Assembly (NCBI RefSeq): GCF_017963645.1
Contig: NZ_JAGMWN010000004.1
Location: 124,001-188,000 of the forward strand
Reading direction: 5' to 3'
DNA length: 64,000 bases
Source: Marivibrio halodurans
GTDB lineage: Bacteria; Pseudomonadota; Alphaproteobacteria; UBA8366; Aestuariispiraceae
Shown piece after piece: positions 54,200-62,467 of the stretch. Numbering within the stretch: position 1 is the stretch's first letter; each line of letters starts with the position of its first letter. Under the pieces are notes generated by a model that saw only the letters and a program-made list of their open reading frames with translations, was not told the origin of the DNA and searched no databases. Position numbers and translations under genes: made by a program.

Positions 54200-55324
54200 T
54201 TACAGCCGGGTCAGCGCGCCCTCGTCGCGGATGGTGATGCGGACCTGCTCGTCATCGCGCGCGGGCGGATGGGTGGAGAGCCACGTCGTCCAACCGAGCC
54301 GCATATCGCCACCAAGCCGCATGGGCGGCACCTGATCGCGTTTCAACACGAGCCGGGCGGTGAAGTTGAATTCCGGGGAAACATAGAACAGCACCATCGA
54401 CAGCAGGGGCCGGTTCGCCGGTGCGCCCGGCAGGAACTCAAGGAAACGGTCGAGATCGAGCGGCCCGATGACGAGTTCTATCCCCGCCTGCTGCTCCCAG
54501 AAACGCGTGCCGAGCACCGCCGTCCGGCCGAGCGCGTTATTCCGCCCCCCCGTCATGCCACCCGGCACACCCGGCCGCGCCCCCAGATGCGTCCATTGAT
54601 CGCGTTCCAGCCGGAACCAGGTTCCGACGAACTGCCGAACCCGCATCGGCACGCCGAAATGGTCCTGGAACATCTGTTCCAATCCCAACGCCGTTCGCGG
54701 GCGATGGACAAGCAGCCCGGCATAGCGTTGCAGCGAGCGGTCCGGCACCGTCATCCGGTCGCGCTGCCCAGGGGTGCCGAGCCCCATGAAGCTGAAGAGG
54801 AACCGCCCGACGGGTCCGCGATGGGGCGGCCTGTTCTCCAAGGCCAGTCGGTGCGCCTTGCGCACCCGCACCATGAGCGATATCAGCCGGTGATTGAAGA
54901 TATCGAAGAAGGCGCGCCAGGCATGATCCTTCCGGGCGGCGCGGGCGAGGAAGCGTTCCGTCATCACCCGCGGCATGGGGCCCATGGCACCGACCAGCCC
55001 CAGGAACCGCGTCGTCATGCGCGCCGGCCGGTCCGGCCGGTCGGCCAGCGTCAAATCGCGGATCGAACTGGCCGGGAAGGCAAGCGAGGGGTCGGCGGTG
55101 AAGCGCACGGCCTCGCGCCTCGGATCGCCGGTCTCCCCGACCGGCACGGCGGGTGGGGAAGCGGACTCCGGATCGTCGCCGGACAGGACGAGGCCACCAT
55201 CCTCGAAATCGAGACCGCGCGACAATTCGAGAACCCGCACCGCCTGATAGAAATCGAAGCGATAGGGCTCCTCCTCCAGCGCGCGGATCAGAGGAGGAAT
55301 TGATCGCCGGCGCGAGGCGGCCAT
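54200..55324 (-). CDS. tssG: Type VI secretion baseplate protein TssG
   Basis: The 374-aa protein matches TssG (VasB/ImpH): RRRSIPPLIRALEEEPYRFD near the start, FYQAVRVLELSRG, then FLGLVGAMGPMPRVMTE near residue 110, where the family has its G-x-x-GP-L-P motif, and DLDRFLEFLPGAPANRPL towards the end. TssG pairs with TssF and TssK in the wedge of the T6SS baseplate. Its ATG at 55324 overlaps the end of tssF by 37 bases, so the two are co-translated. It is the last T6SS gene on this side. Confidence 0.9.
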   Translation of the reverse strand: MAASRRRSIPPLIRALEEEPYRFDFYQAVRVLELSRGLDFEDGGLVLSGDDPESASPPAVPVGETGDPRREAVRFTADPSLAFPASSIRDLTLADRPDRPARMTTRFLGLVGAMGPMPRVMTERFLARAARKDHAWRAFFDIFNHRLISLMVRVRKAHRLALENRPPHRGPVGRFLFSFMGLGTPGQRDRMTVPDRSLQRYAGLLVHRPRTALGLEQMFQDHFGVPMRVRQFVGTWFRLERDQWTHLGARPGVPGGMTGGRNNALGRTAVLGTRFWEQQAGIELVIGPLDLDRFLEFLPGAPANRPLLSMVLFYVSPEFNFTARLVLKRDQVPPMRLGGDMRLGWTTWLSTHPPARDDEQVRITIRDEGALTRL

Positions 55325-57114
55325 TGCTTCCAGATCCCTTCGCGTTGCTGGGAGCGCGCGGTGAGCTGCGCGAACGAGTTGATCGAGGCATAGAGCCCGA
55401 GGAACCGGTTCAGGACCGAGGCCAGGAGGATCGCGCTGGACCCGACATAGGCCCCCTCGTCGAAGGTCAGGTTGACATCGACCCCGCGCGCGAAGCCACG
55501 CCAGGCCTCCGGCCCCAGGCGGCGCACGGCGCGCCGGCATTCCATGCGCACGATGCCGTTGATCTGCTGTTCCACCGCCGGATCGCCGGTTCGGGCATAG
55601 AGGCGCAGGATCTCCTGCAACGCCTTCAGGGAACCCTCGAACTGGCTGAGCGAGAGATAGTTGAGCGAGAGATGCGAGACCAGCCGCCACAGGGTTTCCC
55701 CGCCGAGCGGCGGGTTCAACTGGCGCGTCGGCTTGTAGAGCACATCGATTCCGGCGAGCGGCGCGCTCTCCTCGATCTGCAGAAGGGCACCGGCCTGAAG
55801 CTGTTCGGCCAAGCCCCTGTTGGTGCACAGCGTATGGGCGTAGAGCGTGGTCGCCGCAGGTTTCGCCGGCCGCCAATCGAGGTCGAGAAAGCTGATCCAC
55901 ATATCGGTGCCGCGCAGGTCGCCGCGACTGGTCGCGTCGCGCCGCGCGTACCAGAAGGCATGCGCGCCCTGCCCGCCGCGTGTCTGGCTCGCACCGTGGG
56001 AATAGGAGAAGAAGGGCTCCACCCGATAGGCGTCGGCCTCCGGCAGGTTGCTGGCCGTGACGTCGAGGATCGAGTGAATTTCCGTGATCCGCTCCCGCCG
56101 CCGGTCGGCGACGAGGCGATACTCGCTCTGCCGCCCATCGATGCGCACGGGCTCGGAGGTCTTGCGGAACAGATTGACGACCGGGGTGCAGTGAAGCGCG
56201 AAGGTCTCCGCATCGATGCTGAGACGGCGCTTCGGGGCCTTGTCCAACAGGATCAGGATATCGAGACGCTGCCGCGCATCGCCGGGCCGCAATCCCGCAA
56301 GATCGAAGAACAGGAACTTCTCCGGGATCGTGAAATATTCCTGCAGCAGGTGATAGGCGGGCTGACCGTGCGGTGGCACGTCGATCACCGCATCCTCGCG
56401 CTCGAAGCCGACCGGTTCGATCGCCGCCGGGCCGAGTTCGATCGGCCGGTCGCGCCGGCCGTCGGGCAACAACACGACCGACCGCGCATGGACGAACAAC
56501 AATTCATAGAGCGTATCGGCCGTGACCCTGTCCGCGTTGAGATGGACGCGCAGCCGGTCGAGTCCGAGTTCCGAGATCGCCGCGTCCGTCGTCTTGATCG
56601 ACAGCCGCAGGACCGCGTTCACATCCGGCCGATGGTCGAGGAAGTCATAGCCGTCGGTCGACTGAAACCCGGCCTCCGCCACCTCCAGCGGCCAGAGCGT
56701 GACCGGATAGCCGGTGCGGAACCGGCAGGTCATGCCGTTCGGGGCGGTGGCGAAAAGCGGCGTTCCCCTCGGGATCGGATGACCGCCGGTGAGTTTCCCG
56801 CGCTCCGGGTCCGGGCGCAGGCGCGCGATCGTCATCGAGGGCGTCGGACAGGTGAATTGCGGATAGAGGATGCCGAGCAGCGCCTCCGGAATCTTCGGAA
56901 ACTCCGCGTCGATATTCTGCTGGATGCGCGCGGTCAGGAAGGCGAAGCTCTCGATCAGGCGCTCGACATGGGGATCGGCGCTCTCGCCCTCGCCCATCTC
57001 CAGGCGGCCCGCCACCTTCGGATAGGTCTCGCCAAAGGCGCGCCCCATGCGACGAAGATAATCGAGTTCCCGCTGGTAATGCGGCAGAAGCTCCTCGCGG
57101 TAATCGTCGCTCAT
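55288..57114 (-). CDS. tssF: Type VI secretion baseplate protein TssF
   Basis: The 608-aa protein matches TssF (VasA/ImpG): it opens YREELLPHYQRELDYLRRMG, and continues with AFGETYPKVAGRLEMGEGES, VERLIESFAFLTARIQQNID and LYPQFTCPTPSM, all family sequences. It forms the main body of each baseplate wedge around the VgrG spike, with TssE, TssG and TssK. The length is usual. Its start overlaps the tssE stop by ATGA, consistent with one polycistronic mRNA. Confidence 0.93.
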   Translation of the reverse strand: MSDDYREELLPHYQRELDYLRRMGRAFGETYPKVAGRLEMGEGESADPHVERLIESFAFLTARIQQNIDAEFPKIPEALLGILYPQFTCPTPSMTIARLRPDPERGKLTGGHPIPRGTPLFATAPNGMTCRFRTGYPVTLWPLEVAEAGFQSTDGYDFLDHRPDVNAVLRLSIKTTDAAISELGLDRLRVHLNADRVTADTLYELLFVHARSVVLLPDGRRDRPIELGPAAIEPVGFEREDAVIDVPPHGQPAYHLLQEYFTIPEKFLFFDLAGLRPGDARQRLDILILLDKAPKRRLSIDAETFALHCTPVVNLFRKTSEPVRIDGRQSEYRLVADRRRERITEIHSILDVTASNLPEADAYRVEPFFSYSHGASQTRGGQGAHAFWYARRDATSRGDLRGTDMWISFLDLDWRPAKPAATTLYAHTLCTNRGLAEQLQAGALLQIEESAPLAGIDVLYKPTRQLNPPLGGETLWRLVSHLSLNYLSLSQFEGSLKALQEILRLYARTGDPAVEQQINGIVRMECRRAVRRLGPEAWRGFARGVDVNLTFDEGAYVGSSAILLASVLNRFLGLYASINSFAQLTARSQQREGIWKQWPPRAGDQFLL

Positions 57115-57608
57115 CGGGCCGTCTCCCCGGCCTCGCCCTGCTCGTCGCCTTCCTCGCCGGGCGGCGCGATGCGCACGGGAAAGGCGATCGGCTGGGTGAC
57201 CGTGCCGTAGCGCATCTCGCCGGAAACCTCGACCTCCAGCACGCGGGTCTCCCGGTGAAGCCCGCCGATCGTCACATTGACCGACGCCAGCCTGGGCTCA
57301 TAGGCCGCGATGGTGCGCGCGACATGGCTCGCCAGCCGGCGCTTGTCCTCAACGCTGTCGGTGAAGAAGGCGTTCAGATCGACGAGGCCGTAATCGATCA
57401 CCGTGCGCGCGCCGTAATCGACCTCGGATTCCCGCAAGGGACAGCGGGTGTTGAGCAACATACGCACCTCGCGCTCGATCGACCGGGCCAGCGCTTCGAT
57501 ATCGATCGCGATCCGGGGAATCGGCTCCGCCGTGACGGACGGAGTCTCGTCGATCAACCGATCGAAGAGCGGGGCGCGGGCGCCGTCGGTGGAATGGAGG
57601 GGACGCAT
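57111..57608 (-). CDS. tssE: Type VI secretion baseplate protein TssE (gp25-like)
   Basis: The 165-aa protein is a T4 gp25-like subunit that starts sheath assembly at the baseplate. LFDRLIDETP, VRMLLNTRCPLRESEVDYGA, VIDYGLVDLNAFFT and IAAYEPRLASVNVTI are gp25/TssE sequences, including the EPR core. A C-terminal acidic tail (GEEGDEQGEAGE) is extra. It lies 84 bases after hcp and overlaps tssF. Confidence 0.93.
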   Translation of the reverse strand: MRPLHSTDGARAPLFDRLIDETPSVTAEPIPRIAIDIEALARSIEREVRMLLNTRCPLRESEVDYGARTVIDYGLVDLNAFFTDSVEDKRRLASHVARTIAAYEPRLASVNVTIGGLHRETRVLEVEVSGEMRYGTVTQPIAFPVRIAPPGEEGDEQGEAGETAR

Positions 57609-57692
57609 GATCTAGCTCCCGGCCCGGCCGCCGCGCGCCGCGCGGGCAAGCGCGTGCGACCTTGTGCTTTCCACCCCCGCCGGGTCGCCAGC

Positions 57693-58178
57693 CTACGCGC
57701 CCTTGTTGACGGTGACGTCCCATTCGGAGGCGATGGAGCCCGGCTCCTTCACATCCTGCGACTGAACCTTCACCTCCCATTTGATCTTGGTGTAGTTGAG
57801 ACTGACCATCTCGATCGGCGTGTCGCCGCCGCCGCCGGAGATCGACACGGAGGAAACCATGGCGTTCTCGAAGGTATAGATCAGTTGCGGCGTATGGGCC
57901 TTCTCGCCCGCGGTACGCAGGACGGTGAAGATCACGGTGCCGAGATTGGCACCCATGCAGCATTTGAAATTCAGCAGCGGCGAGGACTTGTCGGCGTATT
58001 TCGAGATGACGAAATCGCTATGCTCCACCCGCCCGCGCGACCGGCCGACATTGGAGACGTCGGTATGCAGATGGTTGTGCACCGAGTGATTGAAGCTCTG
58101 GCACAGGATCTGTTTCTCATAGCCCTCGATGGTGGCCTCGCCCTCCACCCCATCGATCTTCATGACCAGCACGTCCAT
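57693..58178 (-). CDS. hcp: Hcp tube protein of type VI secretion
   Basis: The 161-aa protein forms hexameric rings that stack into the inner T6SS tube and also travels out of the cell. MKIDGVEGEATIEGYEKQIL at the start, FVISKYADKSSPLLNFKCCM in the middle and MVSLNYTKIKWEV near the end fit the DUF796/Hcp family. No C-terminal effector extension is present, so this is a plain tube subunit. GGGGAA precedes the ATG. It lies between tssC and tssE, which is common in T6SS operons. Confidence 0.94.
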   Translation of the reverse strand: MDVLVMKIDGVEGEATIEGYEKQILCQSFNHSVHNHLHTDVSNVGRSRGRVEHSDFVISKYADKSSPLLNFKCCMGANLGTVIFTVLRTAGEKAHTPQLIYTFENAMVSSVSISGGGGDTPIEMVSLNYTKIKWEVKVQSQDVKEPGSIASEWDVTVNKGA

Positions 58179-58251
58179 GACGGCGTTCCCCTATTGCTAG
58201 CCGTTAGGCGCCCCGACACCGGTGGGCCGGGCGCGCGGCGGCGATCGTCGA

Positions 58252-59703
58252 TCAGGCCGCCGGCGGCGGCAGTTCGGCCACGAGACGGACCGAGGCGGTG
58301 AGCTCCTCGAGCTGGAAATGCGGCTTCAGGAAGACGGTCGCGTTATAGGCACCCGGCTTGCCCGGAATCTCCCGCACGTCGATCCGCGCCTCGCGCAGCG
58401 GGAAACGTGCCTTCGTCGCCTGCGGCGCATCGTCCGTCAGCAGCACGTAGTTCGCGATCCAGGTGTTGAGGTAATCCTCGACATTGGCGGCCGTCAGGAA
58501 GCTGCCGATCTTGTCGCGCATGATCGCCTTGAGATAGTGGGCGAAACGCGAGGCCGCGAGCACATAGGGCAGGCGCGCGGAGAGCGCGGCATTCGCATTG
58601 GCGCTGTCGAGATTGTACTTCTTCGGCTTCTGCGCCGTCTGACCGCCGAAGAAGGCGGCATAGTCCGTGCCCTTACAGTGACACAGCGCGATGAAGCCGA
58701 GGTCGGAGAGTTCCTTTTCCCGCCGGTCGGTGATGGCGATTTCCGTCGGGCATTTCAACGCGATCTCGCCGTCGTCGGTCTTGAAGGTATGCGCGGGCAG
58801 CCCCTTCACCGTGCCGCCGCCCTCGACGCCGCGGATCGCCGCCGTCCAGCCATAAAGCGAGAAGGCGTTGGTAATGCGCTGGGCGAGTGCCCAACCGGCA
58901 TTGCCCCAGAGATAGCGCGAATGATCGCGGCCATCGACATCCTCGACGAACTCGAACCCCTCGACCGGCACCGTGTCGGGCCCGTAGGGCAGGCGCAGCA
59001 GAACGTGAGGCAATGTCAGCGCGACATAGCGGCTTTCCTCGCTGTCGCGGAAGCTGCGCCATTTGATGAGTTCCGCGCTCTCGAAGATCTTGGCGAGATC
59101 GCGCGGCCCGCCGAGATCGGTGAAACTGTCCATGTCGAACAGCCGCGGATTGGCCGCCGAGACCATCGGCGCGTGCGCGGCCGCCGCCACCTCCGCCAGC
59201 TTCTCCAGAAGCGCCATGTCCTGCGGATGACGGCCGAACTCGAAATCGACCATGAGGGCGCTGTAGGGGTGGCCGCCGAAGGTGCCGTATTCCTCCTCGT
59301 AGATCTTCTTGAATAGAGCCGACTGGTCGAACTCGACCGCCTTCTCCAGGTCGGTCAGCACGTCCTTCTTGTTGGCGTTGAGAACCCGCAGCTTGAGCTT
59401 GGTGCTCGTCTCGGTGTTCATGACGAGATAATGCATGCCGCGCCATGTGCTCTCCAGCGCCTGGAAATCGGCATGGTGCATGATCTCGTTGAGTTGCTCG
59501 GAGATCAGCGCGTCGATCTCGGCGATCTTTTGCGAGATCAACGCGGCCGTGTCGGCGGAGACATCCGTCCCCTCGGCCACGACGCTGTCGATGAATTCGC
59601 CGACCAGATCGACGGCATAGGGCTTCTGCTCCTCCGCCCGGGCCAGCCTGCCCTCGGTCATGATCTGCTCGAGGACGTTCATTTCGCTTTTTTCGTCAGC
59701 CAT
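58252..59703 (-). CDS. tssC: Type VI secretion sheath large subunit TssC
   Basis: The 483-aa protein is the larger sheath subunit (VipB/ImpC): ESTWRGMHYLVMNTETSTKL near residue 84, FGGHPYSALMVDFEFGRHP, AAAHAPMVSAANPRLF, then the sheath C-terminal LTDDAPQATKARFPLREARI and the closing FLKPHFQLEELTASVRLVAE. It assembles with TssB around the Hcp tube and contracts to fire it. GGGAAG precedes the ATG at 59703. ClpV, which recycles the sheath, is not encoded in this window. Confidence 0.95.
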   Translation of the reverse strand: MADEKSEMNVLEQIMTEGRLARAEEQKPYAVDLVGEFIDSVVAEGTDVSADTAALISQKIAEIDALISEQLNEIMHHADFQALESTWRGMHYLVMNTETSTKLKLRVLNANKKDVLTDLEKAVEFDQSALFKKIYEEEYGTFGGHPYSALMVDFEFGRHPQDMALLEKLAEVAAAAHAPMVSAANPRLFDMDSFTDLGGPRDLAKIFESAELIKWRSFRDSEESRYVALTLPHVLLRLPYGPDTVPVEGFEFVEDVDGRDHSRYLWGNAGWALAQRITNAFSLYGWTAAIRGVEGGGTVKGLPAHTFKTDDGEIALKCPTEIAITDRREKELSDLGFIALCHCKGTDYAAFFGGQTAQKPKKYNLDSANANAALSARLPYVLAASRFAHYLKAIMRDKIGSFLTAANVEDYLNTWIANYVLLTDDAPQATKARFPLREARIDVREIPGKPGAYNATVFLKPHFQLEELTASVRLVAELPPPAA

Positions 59704-59803
59704 CGCTCGCTTCCCTTCGCCCCGGCCCGCCCCGCCGCCTCGGCGGTCGCGGCGCGAGGAGCCAGTGTGCCCCGCTCGATTCTAGTCGATGCGCGGGGGC
59801 GGC

Positions 59804-60328
59804 CTATTCGTCGCCGCTTTTCGCCTCTTCGAGGAGCTTCTTCAGCTCCTTCTGCTTGTCGGCGTCGGAAACCATCTCGCGCAGCAGACGATCGAGATCG
59901 TCGTTGCCGTCGAGCTTGGTCATCAGGTCCGCCAGCCGCCGGCGCGCATCGAACAGCTTCTTCAGCGGCTCGATCTGCCGCACGACGTTCTCCGGCTCGA
60001 AATCGTCGAGGCTGCGGAAGGTCAGCTCGACATTCATCTTGCCGGCGTCCTCGCTGTCCTCGTCCGCCATGCGGTTGTCGACCTGATAGGCCGCGCGCGG
60101 CTTCACGCCGGCCATCACGTCGTTGAAATTGTCGCGGTCGATCTCGACGAACTTCCGCTCCTTCATCTTGGGCAGCGGTTCCGTCGGCTTGCCGGACAGG
60201 TCCGCGATGATGCCCATGACGAAGGGAAGCTCCTTCATCTCGATCGCGCCGCCGATCTCCACGTCATAGGTGATCTGGACACGCGGCGGGCGGACCCGGC
60301 CGATCTTGTGCTGGATGCTGTCGGACAT
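59804..60328 (-). CDS. tssB: Type VI secretion sheath small subunit TssB
   Basis: The 174-aa protein is the small sheath subunit (VipA/ImpB): SIQHKIGRVRPPRVQITYDV opens it, LPFVMGIIADLSGKPTEPL, KERKFVEIDRDNFNDVMAGV and FRSLDDFEPENVVRQIEPL follow. The tail (LLREMVSDADKQKELKKLLE) is charged and helical, where ClpV binds in other systems. It is the first gene of the minus-strand T6SS operon; the promoter should lie in the 391-base gap to 60720. Confidence 0.95.
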   Translation of the reverse strand: MSDSIQHKIGRVRPPRVQITYDVEIGGAIEMKELPFVMGIIADLSGKPTEPLPKMKERKFVEIDRDNFNDVMAGVKPRAAYQVDNRMADEDSEDAGKMNVELTFRSLDDFEPENVVRQIEPLKKLFDARRRLADLMTKLDGNDDLDRLLREMVSDADKQKELKKLLEEAKSGDE

Positions 60329-60719
60329 CGACGTCCCCCCGTATGGTTCGCCTCCCGGGCACGGCTGTTCCCGGGCGACATCGATTGGCGGCCCGCCCGG
60401 CCGTCAACCCGCTCGCGATTGATGGGCGGCCGCCCGCCGATTCGGCGCGGCGCCCTCTTATCCCATTGCGAAGTAAAATCGAATTAGAAAATTCTTGCAA
60501 GTGCCGAATTCACCCGGGTTTTTGTCAGGGTTGTTACTTGGCGAACCTTCTGGAGTCTTCCAATAAAATCCCGGAATCCCTGACGCTATTTGATGCTCAG
60601 GAATCCCCCCTCCAACTTCTTGAAAAGAAAGCGTTTCAACATCCCTGGCGCACCAGGGCGCTTTATGCCTACACTCAACGACAGCGCGGGCGCGAAGCCA
60701 CGACAAAGGGGGAGACGCC
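60329..60719. other. Divergent promoter region of the T6SS operon and small gene pair
   Basis: This 391-base gap separates tssB from the 60720 gene. The section 60460-60620 is markedly AT-richer than its surroundings, as expected for promoters in a GC-rich genome. A perfect inverted repeat CCCTGG-CGCA-CCAGGG lies at about 60641-60656, some 65 bases before the small gene, and could be an operator. I see no clear sigma-54 site. Confidence 0.45.
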
Positions 60720-61043
60720 ATGAGCGATGATATCGTCGAACTGAGCGGCAACGAGAGCCCGCCCGGCCAAATCCGGGTAAAGCTCGACCTGGAATTGCCG
60801 CATGCCGAGGCGATGGCGGTGCTTGGCATCGTCCATGATTACAAGGACAAGGCGAAGAAGCAGGCGGAGGCCGAACGGCGCCGCGCCGAAGCCGACCGGC
60901 GCAAGGCCGAGGCCGCCGCCAAGAAGGCCGCCCAGGCCGAGGCCGCGAAGGCGAAAAAAGCAAGCACGACGAAGACCGACGCCGCGGCGCCCGCCGACGC
61001 GGCCCAGACTGGCGGCACGGATGGCGGCACGGCCGCGAACTGA
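60720..61043 (+). CDS. Small unknown protein beside T6SS, with basic coiled tail (107 aa)
   Basis: I do not recognise this family. Residues 3-42 (DDIVELSGNESPPG..., then IRVKLDLELPHAEAMAVLGI) are clearly related to residues 3-42 of the next gene product. Residues 42-82 form a long charged helix rich in Lys, Arg, Ala and Glu with net positive charge, and the end is Gly/Ala/Thr-rich. GGGGGAGA precedes the ATG strongly. It is divergent from tssB and followed 99 bases later by the related gene. I infer a role tied to the T6SS, such as regulation, an adaptor or a chaperone. Confidence 0.7.
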   Translation: MSDDIVELSGNESPPGQIRVKLDLELPHAEAMAVLGIVHDYKDKAKKQAEAERRRAEADRRKAEAAAKKAAQAEAAKAKKASTTKTDAAAPADAAQTGGTDGGTAAN

Positions 61044-61142
61044 GCGCCGCGCCGACACGCCGAAGCGAGGATATGAGGAACCGACGGGCCGCCCATCCCA
61101 GCACGCGAGGCAGGCACCCGATCGAAGGAGCGAGCGAAGATC

Positions 61143-61316
61143 ATGGCCGACAAAGTTCTGGAATTCATCGGATCGGACAGCCTGCCGGACGCGATGCGGG
61201 TCAATATCCAGATGGAGATGCCCTACGACCTCGCGATCAAGATCCTGGACCTGATCCAGAAAAACATGCCGGAGGAGGAGGCCGCGCCGTCGGCCGAGGG
61301 CGAGGCGTCGGAATAG
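61143..61316 (+). CDS. Small unknown protein beside T6SS, with acidic tail (57 aa)
   Basis: The protein begins MADKVLEFIGSDSLPDAMRV and continues NIQMEMPYDLAIKILDLIQK before an acidic end (PEEEAAPSAEGEASE). Its first 40 residues align without gaps with those of the preceding gene product (shared pattern D-x-hydrophobic-E-x-x-G-x-acidic-S-x-P...RV...E-x-P...A...L). The tail charge is opposite, which suggests the two proteins might bind each other or a common partner. AAGGAG lies somewhat far (12 bases) from the ATG. The gene is short and easily missed. The function is unknown. Confidence 0.65.
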   Translation: MADKVLEFIGSDSLPDAMRVNIQMEMPYDLAIKILDLIQKNMPEEEAAPSAEGEASE

Positions 61317-61346
61317 ACCACCTCGTCCATATCCCGCGCCTCGCGG

Positions 61347-61391
61347 ATCACGCCCCAGGGAATCACACCCCACGGGATCATGCCTCGGGCG
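61347..61391. repeat. Three 15-bp imperfect tandem repeats at the end of the GlxA-type gene
   Basis: ATCACGCCCCAGGGA, ATCACACCCCACGGG and ATCATGCCTCGGGCG follow one another. The third contains the reverse-strand stop codon of the regulator gene (61378-61380), so the repeat may have altered or extended the gene end. Confidence 0.7.
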
Positions 61392-62346
61392 AGCGATCCT
61401 CGCGCGGGCTGTGGCCGAAATGCTCGCGATAGCATTTCGCGAAGTGCGAGGCGGAGACGAACCCGCATGCCAGCGCGACGTCCAGAACGGACATCGTCGT
61501 CTGACGCAGCAGGATACGCGCGCGCTGCATGCGCAGGGTGAAATAGTATTTGCGCGGCGTGGCGTTGAGATATTTCCGGAACAGCCGCTCCAACTGGCGG
61601 GTGGAGAGCCCCACGGCCTCGGCGATATCCTCCCGCTCGACCGGCGCCTCCAGATTCTCCTCCATCTCCGCGATGGCGGCCAGAAGCTTCGGGTGGCTGA
61701 CACCGACCCGGAAACGCAGCGCCATGCGCTGATGCTCCCCCTGCTCGCGGATTTGCTTGTGGATGAACCATTCGGAGACGGCGGCCGCCAGGTCGTGCCC
61801 ATGCTGGGCGCTCACCAGATGCAGCATCAGGTCGATCGCCGCCGTGCCACCGGAACAGGTGAAGATCGGCCCGTCGATCTCGAACAACTCGTCCGTCACG
61901 TCCAGATGCGGATAATCCTCCCGGAACCCATCCATATATTCCCAATGGATGGTGCAGCGCCGGCTATCGAGAAGCCCCGCATGGGCCAGCACATAGGGCG
62001 CGGTGGAAACGGCGCCCAGATGGGTGCCCATCCGCGCGATCCGGCGCAGATAGCCGATGATGCGCGGGTCCTTCACCCGTTCCGTCCCGGCCCCGCCGAT
62101 GGCGATCACCGCGTCGAAGGACTGGTAGCCGCCGATCGCCATCTCCGGCATCACGGAAATGCCGTTGGACGCCGCCACCGGCGCCCCGTCGGCGGAGAGC
62201 AGCGTCCAGCGATAGAGCGTCTTGCCGGAAAGCGTGTTGGCCGCCCGCAACGGCTCCACCGCCGAGGAGAAGGCCATCAGCGAGAAATTCGGCAGCATCA
62301 GATAGCCGAAATGCTGCGGCAGCTTGTCCGGCGTCCCCTCGAACAT
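61378..62346 (-). CDS. GlxA-family AraC-type transcriptional regulator (GbdR/CdhR-like)
   Basis: The 322-aa protein has an N-terminal DJ-1/PfpI-like ligand domain (HFGYLMLPNFSLMAFSSAVE, then FDAVIAIGGAGTERV and PYVLAHAGLLDSRRCTIHWE) and a C-terminal AraC DNA-binding domain from about 235 (REDIAEAVGLSTRQLERLFR; DVALACGFVSASHFAKCYRE). In Pseudomonas, close relatives sense glycine betaine or carnitine breakdown products. I chose the ATG at 62346 because GAGGGAAGAGGG precedes it; the GTG at 62370 adjoins a perfect palindrome. No catabolic target operon is beside it here. Confidence 0.9.
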   Translation of the reverse strand: MFEGTPDKLPQHFGYLMLPNFSLMAFSSAVEPLRAANTLSGKTLYRWTLLSADGAPVAASNGISVMPEMAIGGYQSFDAVIAIGGAGTERVKDPRIIGYLRRIARMGTHLGAVSTAPYVLAHAGLLDSRRCTIHWEYMDGFREDYPHLDVTDELFEIDGPIFTCSGGTAAIDLMLHLVSAQHGHDLAAAVSEWFIHKQIREQGEHQRMALRFRVGVSHPKLLAAIAEMEENLEAPVEREDIAEAVGLSTRQLERLFRKYLNATPRKYYFTLRMQRARILLRQTTMSVLDVALACGFVSASHFAKCYREHFGHSPREDRSPEA

Positions 62347-62371
62347 GGCCGATGCCCTCTTCCCTCTCACG

Positions 62372-62399
62372 CCGTTTCCGACAGCGATGTCGGAAACGG
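62372..62399. promoter_or_regulatory. Perfect 12-bp inverted repeat, probable operator of the GlxA-type regulator
   Basis: CCGTTTCCGACA-GCGA-TGTCGGAAACGG is a perfect palindrome with a four-base spacer, 25-53 bases upstream of the regulator ATG. There is no T tract, so it is not a terminator. A dimeric regulator, most simply this gene's own product, could bind it. Confidence 0.6.
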
Positions 62400-62467
62400 A
62401 ACAGTCGCGAAAATCTACACGACTCGAGGCGTCGGGAAAGCGGCTTATTGAAGATCCGCGACGGCGC

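Noticed and set aside
55153-57210. Very long open frame antisense to tssF and tssG
   Set aside because: It is rich in Arg, Gly and Asp and arises from the GC-rich third positions of the true genes on the other strand; it has no domain.
60641-60656. Sigma-54 promoter for the small T6SS-linked genes
   Set aside because: The TGGCGC...GGCGC sequence lacks the TTGC element at -12; only an inverted repeat remains.
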